A DNA stretch of 64,000 bases from Desulfosporosinus sp. GTDB taxonomy: Bacteria > Bacillota > Desulfitobacteriia > Desulfitobacteriales > Desulfitobacteriaceae. The translations under genes were made by a program, and so were the position numbers. Each line of letters starts with the position of its first letter. Position 1 is the first letter of the stretch. This document shows, in pieces, positions 1 through 9,162 of the stretch. The notes under the pieces are model-generated. The model made no database searches and was not told the DNA's origin. It saw only the letters and a program-made list of their open reading frames with translations. Location of the stretch: positions 1 to 64,000 of the forward strand of contig JARLHV010000070.1 in the NCBI GenBank assembly GCA_031292055.1, written 5' to 3'.

Positions 1-27
1 GTGGCTTCCTTTTTTGTAATCTACCAT
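1..27 (-). CDS. tnpA: IS200/IS605-family transposase TnpA, first 9 residues (cut by window edge)
   Basis: The reverse strand gives an ATG at 27 followed by eight codons reading MVDYKKGSH before the window ends. That is the usual opening of IS200-type HUH transposases (family knowledge: single-strand transposases that start M-x-D-Y-K-K-G-S-H-x-V). A GGGGTG ribosome site lies about 10 bases upstream. Only the start is visible, so whether the gene is intact cannot be judged. Confidence 0.6.
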
Positions 28-112
28 AGCAGCTGTCACCCCTTTAATATAGTTTAACAGACTGCTACTACTTGCTCCACGCTAGAAGCTGTCCCGACTG
101 GAAGTCGGGGGT
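1..112 (-). mobile_element. Left end of an IS200/IS605-type insertion sequence
   Basis: Ahead of the truncated transposase start lies a perfect 7-bp hairpin at 93-109 (CCCGACT, loop GGA, AGTCGGG), the sort of subterminal palindrome that IS200/IS605 transposases recognise. Distance and orientation (hairpin, then tnpA reading away from it) fit a left end. The exact boundary is not visible; 112 is an estimate. Confidence 0.5.
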
Positions 113-179
113 ATTAAACCAGGCGCATTGAAAATAAAAAATATTTTTTATTCTAATAACGAAAAAGGAGGGGATTAAT

Positions 180-311
180 ATGGCTAAATGTGAGAAATGT
201 GGGGCTGAAGTTCCGGAAGAGGAATTGTATGAAGCTCTTGGTTTGAAGGTATGCGAGATTTGTAAGCTAAAGAGTGCCAGTGCCTCATCTCCATCTCAAC
301 CATGTGGTTAA
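180..311 (+). CDS. Small zinc-ribbon-like CxxC protein, 43 aa
   Basis: A 43-residue ORF begins with ATG at 180 behind a strong AAGGAGGGG ribosome site at 164-171. It has two CxxC pairs, Cys4/Cys7 and Cys25/Cys28, which is the spacing of a small metal-binding knuckle protein, then a Ser-rich tail ending PSQPCG. I do not recognise a named family. It is one of only two clear plus-strand genes in the window. A bidirectional terminator follows at 483-519. The function is unknown; a zinc or Fe-S binding accessory role is only inference from the cysteines. Confidence 0.65.
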   Translation: MAKCEKCGAEVPEEELYEALGLKVCEICKLKSASASSPSQPCG

Positions 312-482
312 AAAATCAGTTTTTTGTTTAATGTTTAATGATTGAAGTAGAGTATTGACAGCTAGATTTTAGGCTATCTATAATATGGTATTTATGCCAA
401 AGACTCACTCCAGCCCCCCGTGCTTCGCAGGGCATAAACTATTGAAATTTGCGATTTTTTTCCAACCTAAATATTTTTTTCT

Positions 483-519
483 AAAAAAGTCTTTTTGGTA
501 ATCCAAAAAGACTTTTTTT
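483..519. terminator. Bidirectional rho-independent terminator between the CxxC protein and rluD
   Basis: A 16-bp stem (483-498 with 503-518) closes on the loop TAAT and has A-runs on the left and T-runs on the right, so it can end transcription from both sides. It lies between the plus-strand small gene and the minus-strand rluD. Confidence 0.8.
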
Positions 520-601
520 GTATTTATTAAATTGCTATTACAGAAAGATTTATACCACATATGTTCTAGCCTTGGAACCCGTGGCTGGAACACTTCAGCT
601 A

Positions 602-1618
602 TTATCTCCAATGAGATTCGTTGCGCAATTTTTCAATGAGTGTCGCAAACGTTTTGGGTACAGGGGCATCAAACTCCAGCCATATCCCACTGCGCGGATG
701 TTCAAATCCCAAATGTGCGGCATGCAGCATTTGCCTATTAAGCCCATATTTATTTCGTTTCGGTCCGTATACTGGATCCCCAAGAACGGGATGCTTAACA
801 TAAACCATATGCACGCGAATCTGATGCGTTCGACCTGTCTCTAAACGCACTTCAAGATATGAGGTATCAGAAAATCGTTCTAATACGGTATAATGCGTCA
901 CTGCGGATTTAGAATGATGCATTACGACGGCCATTTTCTTTCGGTCAGAAGGGTCTCGTCCGATAGGCGCGTCAACCGTGCCAGAAGGCTCTAATACTAC
1001 CCCGTGAACCAGCGCAAGATACTTCCGCGCCATTGTATGCTCCTTGAGTTGAACAGCAAGTCCTTGATGAGCAATATCATTTTTGGCCACCACTAAAATC
1101 CCAGATGTATCTTTATCAATACGATGAACTATCCCCGGACGCAATACCCCGTTTATTCCTGAAAGATTGTGACAGTGGAATAATAAAGCATTGACCATGG
1201 TCCCCGTCCATGCCCCAGGAGCTGGGTGAACCACCATCCCCTGGGGCTTATTAACAACCAAAACATCCTCATCCTCATACAAAATATGAAGCGGAATGTT
1301 TTCTGGTTCAGTAGTAGACTCGCGTAGAATAGGGCTCTCCACTTCAATCTTATCACCCTGGCGCACCTTATAATTAGCTTTCTTAGGGAAACCATTAACT
1401 TTTATGCATTCTTGCGCTATGAGTCCTTGCACGAAAGATCGACTCTTTCCCAGCCTATCAGTCACGCCAACATCAAGGCGAATTCCTTCCGGAAGTTCAA
1501 AAATTTCTTTTTCAGCCTCTAGTATTGGGTCCGAAAAAGGATTCTCCCCGTCAGAAACTTGTCCGTCAAATTCAAAATCCTCTTGGGCAGAATCATGTAT
1601 ATCTTTTTCCACTTTCAT
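602..1618 (-). CDS. rluD: 23S rRNA pseudouridine synthase, RluD family
   Basis: 338-residue protein expected to isomerise specific uridines in 23S rRNA. An acidic N-terminal extension of about 45 residues precedes an S4 RNA-binding domain (about 48-100) and the RluA/RluD catalytic domain, whose signature HRIDKDTSG lies at 165-173 with Asp168 as the expected nucleophile. Further family landmarks are NKPQGMVVHP near 123-132 and GRTHQIRVH in the C-terminal half. The start is the ATG behind GAGGT. It lies directly downstream of lspA, the same order as in many Firmicutes (lspA-rluD), so the two are probably cotranscribed. The exact target uridines cannot be read from sequence. Confidence 0.93.
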   Translation of the reverse strand: MKVEKDIHDSAQEDFEFDGQVSDGENPFSDPILEAEKEIFELPEGIRLDVGVTDRLGKSRSFVQGLIAQECIKVNGFPKKANYKVRQGDKIEVESPILRESTTEPENIPLHILYEDEDVLVVNKPQGMVVHPAPGAWTGTMVNALLFHCHNLSGINGVLRPGIVHRIDKDTSGILVVAKNDIAHQGLAVQLKEHTMARKYLALVHGVVLEPSGTVDAPIGRDPSDRKKMAVVMHHSKSAVTHYTVLERFSDTSYLEVRLETGRTHQIRVHMVYVKHPVLGDPVYGPKRNKYGLNRQMLHAAHLGFEHPRSGIWLEFDAPVPKTFATLIEKLRNESHWR

Positions 1619-1713
1619 ATAACCTCGTCAATCTTCAATTAATCCGTGCTTTATTGAGCCAAACTTCAATAGAATTTTAAACCTCCATCTGAAGCAAGTA
1701 TCCTTTATAAACC

Positions 1714-2178
1714 TTATTTCTCCGCTCGAGATTTACCCTGAGCCTTTTCTTCCAGATACAAGTGGAGCATGAGTAACCCCACTCCGACGACAATCATACT
1801 ATCGGCAAAATTAAAAACATAGGGCCAAATCTGGAAATCGAGATAATCCACCACACGTCCGATCACAAGGCGATCATAAAGGTTTCCCAATGCACCACCA
1901 CCGATCATCCCGATCGCCAAACGCGTGAGAGTTTCTCGGCGTGGAATACGAAACTGGCTGTAAATCACCCCACCTACCACTATAAGAGCCGTAACAACAA
2001 AAAACCAAGTCCGACCGGCCATGAGGCCAAATGCCGCGCCTGGATTTAGGACAAACGTCAAATGCAATACTTTGGGGATAACTATCAGCGTATCGCCCGG
2101 CATGAAGTTCGTTTGGACCAAAACTTTAAATAAGCGATCAATAATCCATACCCCGATCATTGTGAGCCAAACCAGCAA
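1714..2178 (-). CDS. lspA: Lipoprotein signal peptidase (signal peptidase II)
   Basis: 154-residue inner-membrane aspartic protease that cleaves prolipoprotein signal peptides. Four hydrophobic segments are visible. The family motifs are present: NPGAAFG near residue 46, the first catalytic Asp in the RVVDYLDF segment and the second in FNFADSMI. The best start is a TTG at 2176-2178 placed after AGGAG; no suitable ATG exists at that position, since the next Met is residue 7. Length is normal for the family. It is followed by rluD. Confidence 0.93.
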   Translation of the reverse strand: MLVWLTMIGVWIIDRLFKVLVQTNFMPGDTLIVIPKVLHLTFVLNPGAAFGLMAGRTWFFVVTALIVVGGVIYSQFRIPRRETLTRLAIGMIGGGALGNLYDRLVIGRVVDYLDFQIWPYVFNFADSMIVVGVGLLMLHLYLEEKAQGKSRAEK

Positions 2179-2292
2179 ACTCCTAACCCCCCAGAGTTTT
2201 CCTTCATCTTAACACAAGGCTTGAACTGGAGCAAATTATTTTGACGGGAAAGAAATTGCTCGTTCATCCGGTTGCTACGGTGAAACGACAAA

Positions 2293-2322
2293 AGGGTCTT
2301 CGTATTACGTCACGAAGACCCT
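2293..2322 (-). terminator. Terminator downstream of pta
   Basis: An 11-bp perfect stem (2293-2303 with 2312-2322) is followed on the minus strand by a short T-run (TTTTG). It separates pta from lspA. The T-tract is short, so strength is uncertain. Confidence 0.6.
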
Positions 2323-2392
2323 GAAGGTCAATATATTCTTTGAGAATCTCACTCATCTTAACAATTTATAAGTAAATGATGTTGGTTAAACC

Positions 2393-3364
2393 TTACTTAA
2401 GAACAGCAGTAATAATAGCCATCTTATAAACTTCTTCTGCGTTACACCCTCTTGAAAGGTCATTGATAGGAGCGTTCAGACCCTGTAGAATAGGACCGAA
2501 TGCCTCAAAGCCTCCCAGACGCTGAGCAATCTTGTAGCCAATGTTACCTGCGTTAATATCAGGAAATATAAATGTATTAGCTTGACCTGCAACAGGGGAT
2601 CCAGAGGCCTTTATCTGTGCAACTTCAGGAGAGAAAGCAGCATCAAACTGAAGCTCTCCGTCCACTGGAAAATCAAGGTTCATTGCCTTTAGCTTCTCTG
2701 TAGCATTATGCATCTTGTCAACTGATTCGCCCTTCCCAGAACCCAGTGTGCTGTAGGAAAGCATGGCAACCTTTGGCTCAATAGAGAAAGCCTTTGCAGA
2801 TCTGGCCGTTTCAACAGCGATTTCAACAAGCTCATCTTCATTTGGGGTAATGTTAATAGCGCAGTCAGCCAATACATACTTCTCGTCGCCGTTTGCGGTA
2901 GAACGACGCATAATAAAGCAGCTTGATACAATCTTATTGCCAGGCCTTGTCTTGACAAGCTGAAGGGCAGGACGAACTGTATCAGCGGTAGAATAGGTAG
3001 CGCCACCCAGAAGACCGTGAGCATAACCCATTTTTACAAGCATTGTCCCAAAGTAGTTAGCCTTGGACAGAGCAGCACGACAAGTAATCTCATCCATTTT
3101 ACCTTTTCTCAGTTCAACCATTTGGGCAACCATTGCATCGATACCAGCATAATTCAGCGGATCGATAATTTCAATACCGTCTATCGGCCAACCGCACTCT
3201 TTTGCGGCGCCCGCTATTTCATCAGGATTGCCTAAAAGCACAGGAGCGAGGATACCATCCTTATGAAGGCGACTGGCAGCCTCAAGAATCCTTGGGTCTG
3301 ATCCCTCTGTAAAAACAAGCTTTCTCTTATCAGCTTTTAACTTTGTAATCAGATTTTCAAACAT
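2393..3364 (-). CDS. pta: Phosphate acetyltransferase
   Basis: 323-residue short-form phosphotransacetylase that interconverts acetyl-CoA and acetyl phosphate in the cytoplasm. The N-terminus (KLVFTEGSDPRILEAA) and the C-terminal substrate-site segments (ANTFIFPDINAGNIGYKIAQ split across the end of the domain, then GPILQG) are typical of the single-domain enzyme, and length is standard. No ackA lies next to it here. It has its own promoter (3402-3431) and terminator (2293-2322), so it looks monocistronic. A phosphate butyryltransferase is the main alternative, but the overall match favours Pta. Confidence 0.93.
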   Translation of the reverse strand: MFENLITKLKADKRKLVFTEGSDPRILEAASRLHKDGILAPVLLGNPDEIAGAAKECGWPIDGIEIIDPLNYAGIDAMVAQMVELRKGKMDEITCRAALSKANYFGTMLVKMGYAHGLLGGATYSTADTVRPALQLVKTRPGNKIVSSCFIMRRSTANGDEKYVLADCAINITPNEDELVEIAVETARSAKAFSIEPKVAMLSYSTLGSGKGESVDKMHNATEKLKAMNLDFPVDGELQFDAAFSPEVAQIKASGSPVAGQANTFIFPDINAGNIGYKIAQRLGGFEAFGPILQGLNAPINDLSRGCNAEEVYKMAIITAVLK

Positions 3365-3401
3365 GATTCATTTCCTCCACTTACATTATTTTCTTAAACG
3401 T

Positions 3402-3431
3402 ATTATACACCTAGTAGCACGGATATATCAA
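3402..3431 (-). promoter_or_regulatory. Sigma-A-type promoter of pta
   Basis: On the minus strand TTGATA (3426-3431) and a perfect TATAAT (3402-3407) are 18 bases apart, with the -10 about 37 bases upstream of the pta ATG. Confidence 0.7.
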
Positions 3432-3543
3432 TCAAAAAAATGCCCTAAAAGTGCCGTTATTCTAAATATTCTTAATATTCTATTAAAACGTTATGATCAT
3501 TTTTAGCAATCCCACGTGTGCAAATGGGCTAAGACACTTTCAC

Positions 3544-4212
3544 CTAGGTCCGTCCGTGCTCTTTGCTATAATGTATTGTATTTCCCCACTCTTCCCTCTC
3601 CGTCTCAATAGTTTCAATATATTGAACCGCTCCAATGACTTCATCGGCATCTTCATAGACATCATTCGGGTTCGCGACATCTCGGTTTGTCCCCAAATCT
3701 TGGGCGGTATCCGAGGTACCATAACGCGCCACAGCCTGCCAAGCATCTTCGTCATCAAACCCTACTTGATCTGTGCCAGTCTTGCTAGTCCTAGAAAAGA
3801 GGCGATTCAGAAGTTCGTTCTCGACTGGTTCACGATGTAATGAGTGTTGCTCTTCCTTCTCTTCCTCGCGACTACATTCTGTACATACGGTAGTGTAGGG
3901 CAAGGCCTCAAGTCGTTCTAACGGGATTTCATGACCACAGTGTTCGCAAATACCGTATTTCCCTTGGTCAAACCGAACTAAAGCAACATCAATTGCTTCA
4001 ACTCTATGGAGTAACCGATCATGTTGGGCTACATCTCGAGACCGCTCATAAACCTCAGTTGCAATATCTGCCGGATGATTGTCTATGAGCGACAATTCGC
4101 CTAACGACTCTCGCATATCTTCAGTAAAAAGCTCTGTTGCGGTTTCCAGCGAAACGTTTCTCTCTTCACGGAGCGTTTCGATCAGTTTACTATAACGCGT
4201 TTGTTCTTCCAT
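3544..4212 (-). CDS. yteA: DksA/TraR-type zinc-finger protein, YteA (sporulation) family
   Basis: 222 residues from the ATG at 4212, which sits 9 bases after AGGAGG; a TTG one codon earlier is possible. The N-terminal half is helical and charged. A C4 zinc finger follows (CEHCGHEIPLERLEALPY plus VCTEC), with cysteines at about 89, 92, 110 and 113. The C-terminal half is acidic and includes ARYGTSDTAQDL and EAIQYIE-like stretches typical of the YteA family, annotated as sporulation-associated in Firmicutes. Family knowledge ties DksA/TraR proteins to RNA polymerase secondary-channel regulation; here that role is inference. The next gene downstream in its direction is pta, which has its own promoter. 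Confidence 0.82.
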   Translation of the reverse strand: MEEQTRYSKLIETLREERNVSLETATELFTEDMRESLGELSLIDNHPADIATEVYERSRDVAQHDRLLHRVEAIDVALVRFDQGKYGICEHCGHEIPLERLEALPYTTVCTECSREEEKEEQHSLHREPVENELLNRLFSRTSKTGTDQVGFDDEDAWQAVARYGTSDTAQDLGTNRDVANPNDVYEDADEVIGAVQYIETIETEREEWGNTIHYSKEHGRT

Positions 4213-4243
4213 CAAACTCTGCCTCCTATACTTATCTACTTAC

Positions 4244-4594
4244 CTATGGCTGATGAATGTACTTACTCAGTTCTGCAATAAACCCCCCAATAACCGGCAA
4301 ATTAAGGATGACGATACGTTTTAACAGGAAATAGGCCACTCCTGCGAGAAGTCCCGCTCCCAGTGCAGTTCCTAGTCCTCGCGCAAGACCAACAAGAAAA
4401 TTTAACCATAGAAGTCTTTTTGGACTATTCAGATAGGCTATGTAATCTGCCAATCTCATTGTTTCAAGAGCCTTCGCCAATAATGTGACTTGATGTCTTA
4501 AGTAGGCACACTCCTGTACTTCCAAAGGATTGGCATCGTCTTCGTTCGTCGAAGAGAGTAATGCTGATTTATCTTTATCCTCAAAAACAGTCAC
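4244..4594 (-). CDS. Small membrane protein, DUF5665-like
   Basis: About 116 residues. The cytoplasmic-looking N-terminus is followed by a helix (YLRHQVTLLAKALETMRLAD) and SPKRLLWLNFLVGLARGLG, then a glycine-rich hydrophobic hairpin (GTALGAGLLAGVAYFLLKRI) and an amphipathic end. This matches my recollection of the DUF5665 family of clostridial small membrane proteins with unknown function. The start is uncertain: a GTG at 4594 is preceded by GAGGTG at good spacing, whereas the longer start at 4603 would lie inside that site. It lies just upstream of yteA. Confidence 0.65.
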   Translation of the reverse strand: MTVFEDKDKSALLSSTNEDDANPLEVQECAYLRHQVTLLAKALETMRLADYIAYLNSPKRLLWLNFLVGLARGLGTALGAGLLAGVAYFLLKRIVILNLPVIGGFIAELSKYIHQP

Positions 4595-4823
4595 ATTATT
4601 CACCTCATGTTAAAACATCAAATTCAGTGTTCCCATCAGATGCCAAATTTACACTGTGATTTCGATTTCATAAAGGACTTGGCTTATACCAAGTCTCAGA
4701 CGCTGTATAAACATTAGTTGCACTGATGTCTACACCTGAATTAAATTAATATTTCTGCCAAAAAAAACACTATTTTCCAACATTCAAAGATGCCTCGTAG
4801 CGGCATGGGAGTCTAATATCCAA

Positions 4824-4849
4824 AAAGCCAGGAAATATTTCCCGGCTTT
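4824..4849 (-). terminator. Terminator of comB
   Basis: A hairpin (AAAGCC...GGCTTT with inner GGAAA/TTTCC) is followed on the minus strand by TTTTTGG. It lies about 50 bases beyond the comB stop codon. A second small hairpin, GACTTGG/CCAAGTC at 4676-4695, lies further down without a T-run. Confidence 0.65.
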
Positions 4850-4900
4850 GAGATCGGCTCTAAACACTTGTTTTAATATATTCTATGGTTCTAACAACCT

Positions 4901-5632
4901 TCATCCCTTTGTCTGCCAGATTATTTCGCCCTCTTCAAAGACCGGAATAATCGGCAAAATATTGCGGGTAGTGCAATAAATCAAGTCTCGTTCAAACCCC
5001 AAAGAAATGAGTTTCTTTCCATGAGCTGAATCACGAATTTTCTCCATCAGATGATCCTCTGAACTGTGATATAACATACGTGCGGCTTCGCCCAAATCAT
5101 TGAGAACAACATTTGGCCCCAAGGCATCAATAAGCATTCCCGCGCAAAGTGTGTCCGGAAGGTCAAAACGTTCTTCTGTCCCCGCGCAAAACACCACAAT
5201 TCCTTGAAATCTACGGTTAGTTTCAAATTGCCTAGAGAGAGCTAAAACGATGCTCTGCATGTTTAGAAAAGAAGCCATCCAGATCATAGGCGCAGCGATC
5301 GCATCTCGAATGGCCCGCGTGCCATTCGTCGTTGTCATAATAACCCGCTTGCCCCCCACCTTTTCCGGGACATAATCGAAGGGAGAATTACCGAGGTCAA
5401 ACCCTTCCATTGGCAACGCATCGCGTTCCCCTCCCAATAAAGATCCCGGAAGAGTTAACCGCCTTTCTAATGCCTCTTCCGGTGTCAGCACAGGAATAAT
5501 GGCCTGACACCCATTAGCCAAAGCAGTTACCATGGTGCTTGTAGCTCTTAAAACATCAATCACGATGACTAATTTATCTTCCAGGTAAGGTAGTAGCGGC
5601 GAACCAGCATTAGGTAATACTTCAATCTGTAT
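4901..5632 (-). CDS. comB: 2-phosphosulfolactate phosphatase (ComB family), probable non-standard start
   Basis: ComB removes phosphate from 2-phosphosulfolactate in the coenzyme M / 3-sulfolactate pathway; in spore-formers sulfolactate is a known spore constituent. The core motif VIDVLRATSTMVTALANG and the later TTNGTRAI and CAGTEERF stretches are clear. The first standard codon is a GTG at 5563, but that removes a conserved N-terminal strand. The same open frame continues upstream (QIEVLPNAGSPLLPYLEDK) with no ATG, GTG or TTG until a stop. The best placed start is ATA at 5630-5632, five bases after GGGGGTG; ATT at 5624-5626 is the alternative. The role in this organism is inference from the family. 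Confidence 0.8.
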   Translation of the reverse strand: MQIEVLPNAGSPLLPYLEDKLVIVIDVLRATSTMVTALANGCQAIIPVLTPEEALERRLTLPGSLLGGERDALPMEGFDLGNSPFDYVPEKVGGKRVIMTTTNGTRAIRDAIAAPMIWMASFLNMQSIVLALSRQFETNRRFQGIVVFCAGTEERFDLPDTLCAGMLIDALGPNVVLNDLGEAARMLYHSSEDHLMEKIRDSAHGKKLISLGFERDLIYCTTRNILPIIPVFEEGEIIWQTKG

Positions 5633-5780
5633 GCGAACACCCCCATCCCAATCTATAGTGTTATACTATTTTTGCAAGCGAAAGAATTTGTATTTTACCT
5701 TACCTTAAGTTACACATTCAACTTTTTCCTCGAAAAATCCTGCAAGCAGTTCAAAAGAATAGAGTTATTATTATCTAGAA

Positions 5781-5808
5781 AAACGCCGTTCAATAACGAA
5801 CGGCGTTT
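5781..5808 (-). terminator. Terminator of the gcv operon
   Basis: A perfect 11-bp stem (AAACGCCGTTC with GAACGGCGTTT) followed on the minus strand by TTTTT, 31 bases beyond the gcvPB stop. Confidence 0.85.
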
Positions 5809-5838
5809 CAACTTATTCAATGCACTTAATAAACAGCA

Positions 5839-7305
5839 TCATTGCAGCTTTTTTCGCCAACGCAGAGTCGGCTTCCGCGACGCGCCTACTTCATCCAACC
5901 GCGTCACTAATGTGGAATGTGGTGCATCCTTAACGAGATCTGGTTGGCTTCGAGCTTCCTCCGCGATCTGTATAAGTACCTGCGCAAATTTATCAAGCGT
6001 TTCAACGCTTTCAGTTTCTGTTGGCTCAATCATCATGGCCTCTTCAACGATCATCGGGAAATAGATGGTCGGTGGATGATAGCCATAGTCCAACAGGCGC
6101 TTGGCGATATCCAAGGTATGTACTCCTGTAGATTTTAAATTTTTCGAGGTTATGACAAATTCGTGTTTACAGACGCGATCAAAGGGCAGAAAATAATGTT
6201 CTTTGAGGATACTCATTAAGTAGTTTGCGTTCAAAACGGCATTTTCTGAAGCCGCCTTTAACCCTTGCCCTCCAAGGCTGCGAAGATAAGCATAAGCTTT
6301 AACAAGTACCGAAAAGTTCGCATAAAACGAGCGCACTCGGCCGATAGAAAGTGGTAAGTCCTCCTCAAACGTAAATGTCCCATCATCTCTACGAGTCACC
6401 AGAGGCTTAGGGAGAAAAGGCGCCAGAAATCCCTTGACCCCAACTGGACCAGCTCCTGGCCCTCCACCACCATGGGGCGTAGAGAACGTCTTGTGTAAAT
6501 TTAGATGAACAACATCAAAACCCATATCTCCCGGACGAACAATACCCATAATCGCATTGGTATTGGCCCCGTCATAATACAATAACCCTCCCACATCATG
6601 AATCAACTTTGTAATTTCCAAGATATTTTCATCAAAGAGACCCACCGTGTTGGGATTCGTCAACATGAGAGCAGCAACTTCATCATTAGCGACTTTTTTC
6701 AACGCCTCAAGATCAACTCCCCCACGCTGATTGGAAGGAACCTGAATAATTTCATATCCTACCATCGCTGCTGTCGCGGGATTCGTTCCATGGGCTGAAT
6801 CTGGAACAATCACTTTTGTGCGTTTATTATCTCGACGATGCTCATGATAGGCTTTAATGATTAACATCCCCGTCATTTCCCCGTGGGCACCAGCAGCAGG
6901 CTGGAGAGTAAAGCTCTCCATTCCCATTAGTTCACAGAAATCTTCTTGAAGTTCCACCATGAGCTGCAGAGCCCCTTGGGTCAAAGACTCAGGCTGATAG
7001 GGATGAAGAGCTGTAAAACCAGGAAGACGGGCCAGTCTTTCATTGACCTTCGGGTTGTATTTCATAGTGCAAGACCCCAGTGGATAAAATCCCGTGTCCA
7101 AACCGTAATTGAAGCTCGATAGTCGTGTAAAGTGACGCACGAGGTCCACTTCCGAAAGCTCCGGAAGTTGGGGTTCCTTCTGCCTTAACAAATAGTTCGG
7201 GATAAGTGTCTCAACTGGAACTTGCGGTACATCACAAGCAGGTAAGCTGGCCGAACTTCTTCCAGCGGCGCTGAGTTCAAAAACAAGTGGTTCTAATACT
7301 TTCAT
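5839..7305 (-). CDS. gcvPB: Glycine dehydrogenase (decarboxylating), subunit 2
   Basis: 488-residue C-terminal half of the glycine cleavage P protein. With GcvPA it decarboxylates glycine using pyridoxal phosphate and passes the aminomethyl group to lipoylated GcvH. The PLP lysine is Lys272 in [18 protein letters not shown], and other family segments include [13 protein letters not shown] and [13 protein letters not shown]. Its ATG overlaps the gcvPA stop by four bases (ATGA), so translation is probably coupled. The C-terminus is a full-length match. It is the last gene of the riboswitch-controlled gcvT-H-PA-PB operon. Confidence 0.96.
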   Translation of the reverse strand: MKVLEPLVFELSAAGRSSASLPACDVPQVPVETLIPNYLLRQKEPQLPELSEVDLVRHFTRLSSFNYGLDTGFYPLGSCTMKYNPKVNERLARLPGFTALHPYQPESLTQGALQLMVELQEDFCELMGMESFTLQPAAGAHGEMTGMLIIKAYHEHRRDNKRTKVIVPDSAHGTNPATAAMVGYEIIQVPSNQRGGVDLEALKKVANDEVAALMLTNPNTVGLFDENILEITKLIHDVGGLLYYDGANTNAIMGIVRPGDMGFDVVHLNLHKTFSTPHGGGGPGAGPVGVKGFLAPFLPKPLVTRRDDGTFTFEEDLPLSIGRVRSFYANFSVLVKAYAYLRSLGGQGLKAASENAVLNANYLMSILKEHYFLPFDRVCKHEFVITSKNLKSTGVHTLDIAKRLLDYGYHPPTIYFPMIVEEAMMIEPTETESVETLDKFAQVLIQIAEEARSQPDLVKDAPHSTLVTRLDEVGASRKPTLRWRKKLQ

Positions 7306-8642
7306 TGGATTTCCTCCAATCTGGCCACAAGTCGGTCGATGTCTGCTTTACGCTTGGTCTCAGTCACACAGAAGAGGAGGTGATGATCGAGCTCCGGATA
7401 AAAACGAGCCAGATTAAGTCCCCCAATAATTTTATTTTTCAGAAGCAAAGTATTTACTTTTGCTGGTTCGATCCTTGTTTCAACGACAAATTCATGGAAA
7501 AATGGCCCTGAGAAGGCCAAACTCATCCCTGGAATTTTGGCTATCTCTCGCGCGGCATAGTGAGCGTTCTGCAAATTCAGATATGCTAACTCTCGAATTC
7601 CCTTTTTCCCCAGTGCACTCAAATGCATAGTAAAAGCCAACGCACAGAGCGCCTCATTGGAACATATATTGGACGTGGCTTTTTCCCGCCGAATATGTTG
7701 CTCGCGAGCCTGAAGGGTTAGAACATATCCCTTTCTCTCGTTCTTATCCGCGGCAACACCAACAATCCGCCCTGGCATCCGCCGGACAAATTTATCCCTA
7801 GTAGCCAAAAATCCCAGATAAGGGCCTCCGAAATTTAGAGGATTACCAAGAGCTTGCCCCTCGCCAACCACAATATCTGCTCCAGTTTCTCCTGGAGATT
7901 TTAGCAGTCCCAAAGAAATGGGATTGACCACCATAACCACCAAAGCCCCTTTAGCATGCACACGCTGTGCGATTTCTTCAGCCTTTTCGATACTTCCAAA
8001 AAAATTAGGACTTTGAACAAGCACCCCTGCAATATCCTCTTGTAGAGCCGCTTCAAGGGCCGAGAAATCTGCCACGCCATCTTTGGAGGGGATTTCGGCC
8101 AGGTCTATGCCCCGTGGTGGCAGATAAGTCTGCAGGACTTCGCGGTATTCTGGATGTACCGTTTGTAATACGAGTACTTTTTTCCGCCGTGTCACATCGC
8201 AACTCATAAGGGCGGCTTCCGCTAAAGCAGAAGCCCCTTCATACAGCGATGCATTAGCCGCATCCATCCCTGTTAACTCACAAACTAATGTCTGATATTC
8301 ATAAATCGCCTGAAGCGTCCCCTGACTAATTTCCGGTTGGTATGGTGTATAAGCGGTGTAAAATTCAGAACGCAGTAACAACTGGTCTACAAAACTCGGT
8401 ATAAAATGTTCATAAGCACCTGCCCCAAGGTAAGAACTGTATTCCTCCACCGTTTTGTTTTTATTTGCCAAACCTTGGACGTGTTTGACCAATTCCTGCT
8501 CCGCCATCCCCCCCCCAATAGCGAGAGGACGTTTCAAACGGACTTCTTCCGGTATATCCGCAAAGAGATCCGCTACAGACTTAACCCCGATACGGGCTAA
8601 GAGCCGTTCCTGTTGGCTGTCCGTATTCGGTACAAAGTTCAT
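7302..8642 (-). CDS. gcvPA: Glycine dehydrogenase (decarboxylating), subunit 1
   Basis: 446-residue N-terminal half of the split P protein, the arrangement usual in Firmicutes and Thermotoga. The ATG at 8640-8642 follows GAGGAGG and directly abuts the gcvH stop; a longer in-frame start lies inside gcvH and is unlikely. The N-terminus [19 protein letters not shown] and the motifs [14 protein letters not shown] and [15 protein letters not shown] are typical. It forms a heterotetramer with GcvPB (family knowledge). Confidence 0.95.
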   Translation of the reverse strand: MNFVPNTDSQQERLLARIGVKSVADLFADIPEEVRLKRPLAIGGGMAEQELVKHVQGLANKNKTVEEYSSYLGAGAYEHFIPSFVDQLLLRSEFYTAYTPYQPEISQGTLQAIYEYQTLVCELTGMDAANASLYEGASALAEAALMSCDVTRRKKVLVLQTVHPEYREVLQTYLPPRGIDLAEIPSKDGVADFSALEAALQEDIAGVLVQSPNFFGSIEKAEEIAQRVHAKGALVVMVVNPISLGLLKSPGETGADIVVGEGQALGNPLNFGGPYLGFLATRDKFVRRMPGRIVGVAADKNERKGYVLTLQAREQHIRREKATSNICSNEALCALAFTMHLSALGKKGIRELAYLNLQNAHYAAREIAKIPGMSLAFSGPFFHEFVVETRIEPAKVNTLLLKNKIIGGLNLARFYPELDHHLLFCVTETKRKADIDRLVARLEEIQ

Positions 8643-8643
8643 T

Positions 8644-9030
8644 TTAATGTTCCTCCTCTGACAAAAACGTTTCATACTCAGCAAACGTCATCATGTTTTC
8701 GAGAGCGGATAGATCATCTACTGCAACCTTAATCAGCCAGCCTTCCCCATAAGGATCACTGTTCAGTAACTCTGGCTTATCCATAACCAGAGTATTTACT
8801 TCAACGACTTTGCCACTGATCGAAGCTGAAATATCTGAGACAGCTTTCACCGATTCCACCGTACCATAGGATGTTCCACCCGTCACCATCGCACCTTCAT
8901 CAGGTAGCTCCACAAACACAACATCCCCAAGACTTGCTTGGGCATGATCCGTAATTCCTAATGTCACGATATTTCCCTCGACCTTGGCATACTCATGGTT
9001 TTTGTTATACATCAATTCTACTGGGTTCAT
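8644..9030 (-). CDS. gcvH: Glycine cleavage system H protein
   Basis: 128-residue lipoyl carrier protein that shuttles the aminomethyl intermediate from P to T protein and electrons to the L protein. The lipoylation lysine is Lys62 in [12 protein letters not shown]. The length is standard and the hammerhead fold segments ([21 protein letters not shown]) are intact. The operon's L-protein candidate, lpd, is not linked but lies at 39.8-41.1 kb. Confidence 0.96.
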   Translation of the reverse strand: MNPVELMYNKNHEYAKVEGNIVTLGITDHAQASLGDVVFVELPDEGAMVTGGTSYGTVESVKAVSDISASISGKVVEVNTLVMDKPELLNSDPYGEGWLIKVAVDDLSALENMMTFAEYETFLSEEEH

Positions 9031-9162
9031 GTAATCATCCTCCTAATCTCTTTAAGTTATCTTACCCTTGGGAATTTCGAAACATCCACGCTGCTCAGAC
9101 ACCGTCCTCAATTCATAGTGAAGCCTTTAAGTTTTGTTTGTCTGCCTTGACAGTTACCCGCA

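Noticed and set aside
518..844. Plus-strand ORF opposite rluD
   Set aside because: Lies entirely antisense to rluD and partly in a terminator; no ribosome site.
7302..8684. Longer gcvPA start inside gcvH
   Set aside because: The extra 14 codons overlap gcvH; the ATG at 8642 has a strong ribosome site.
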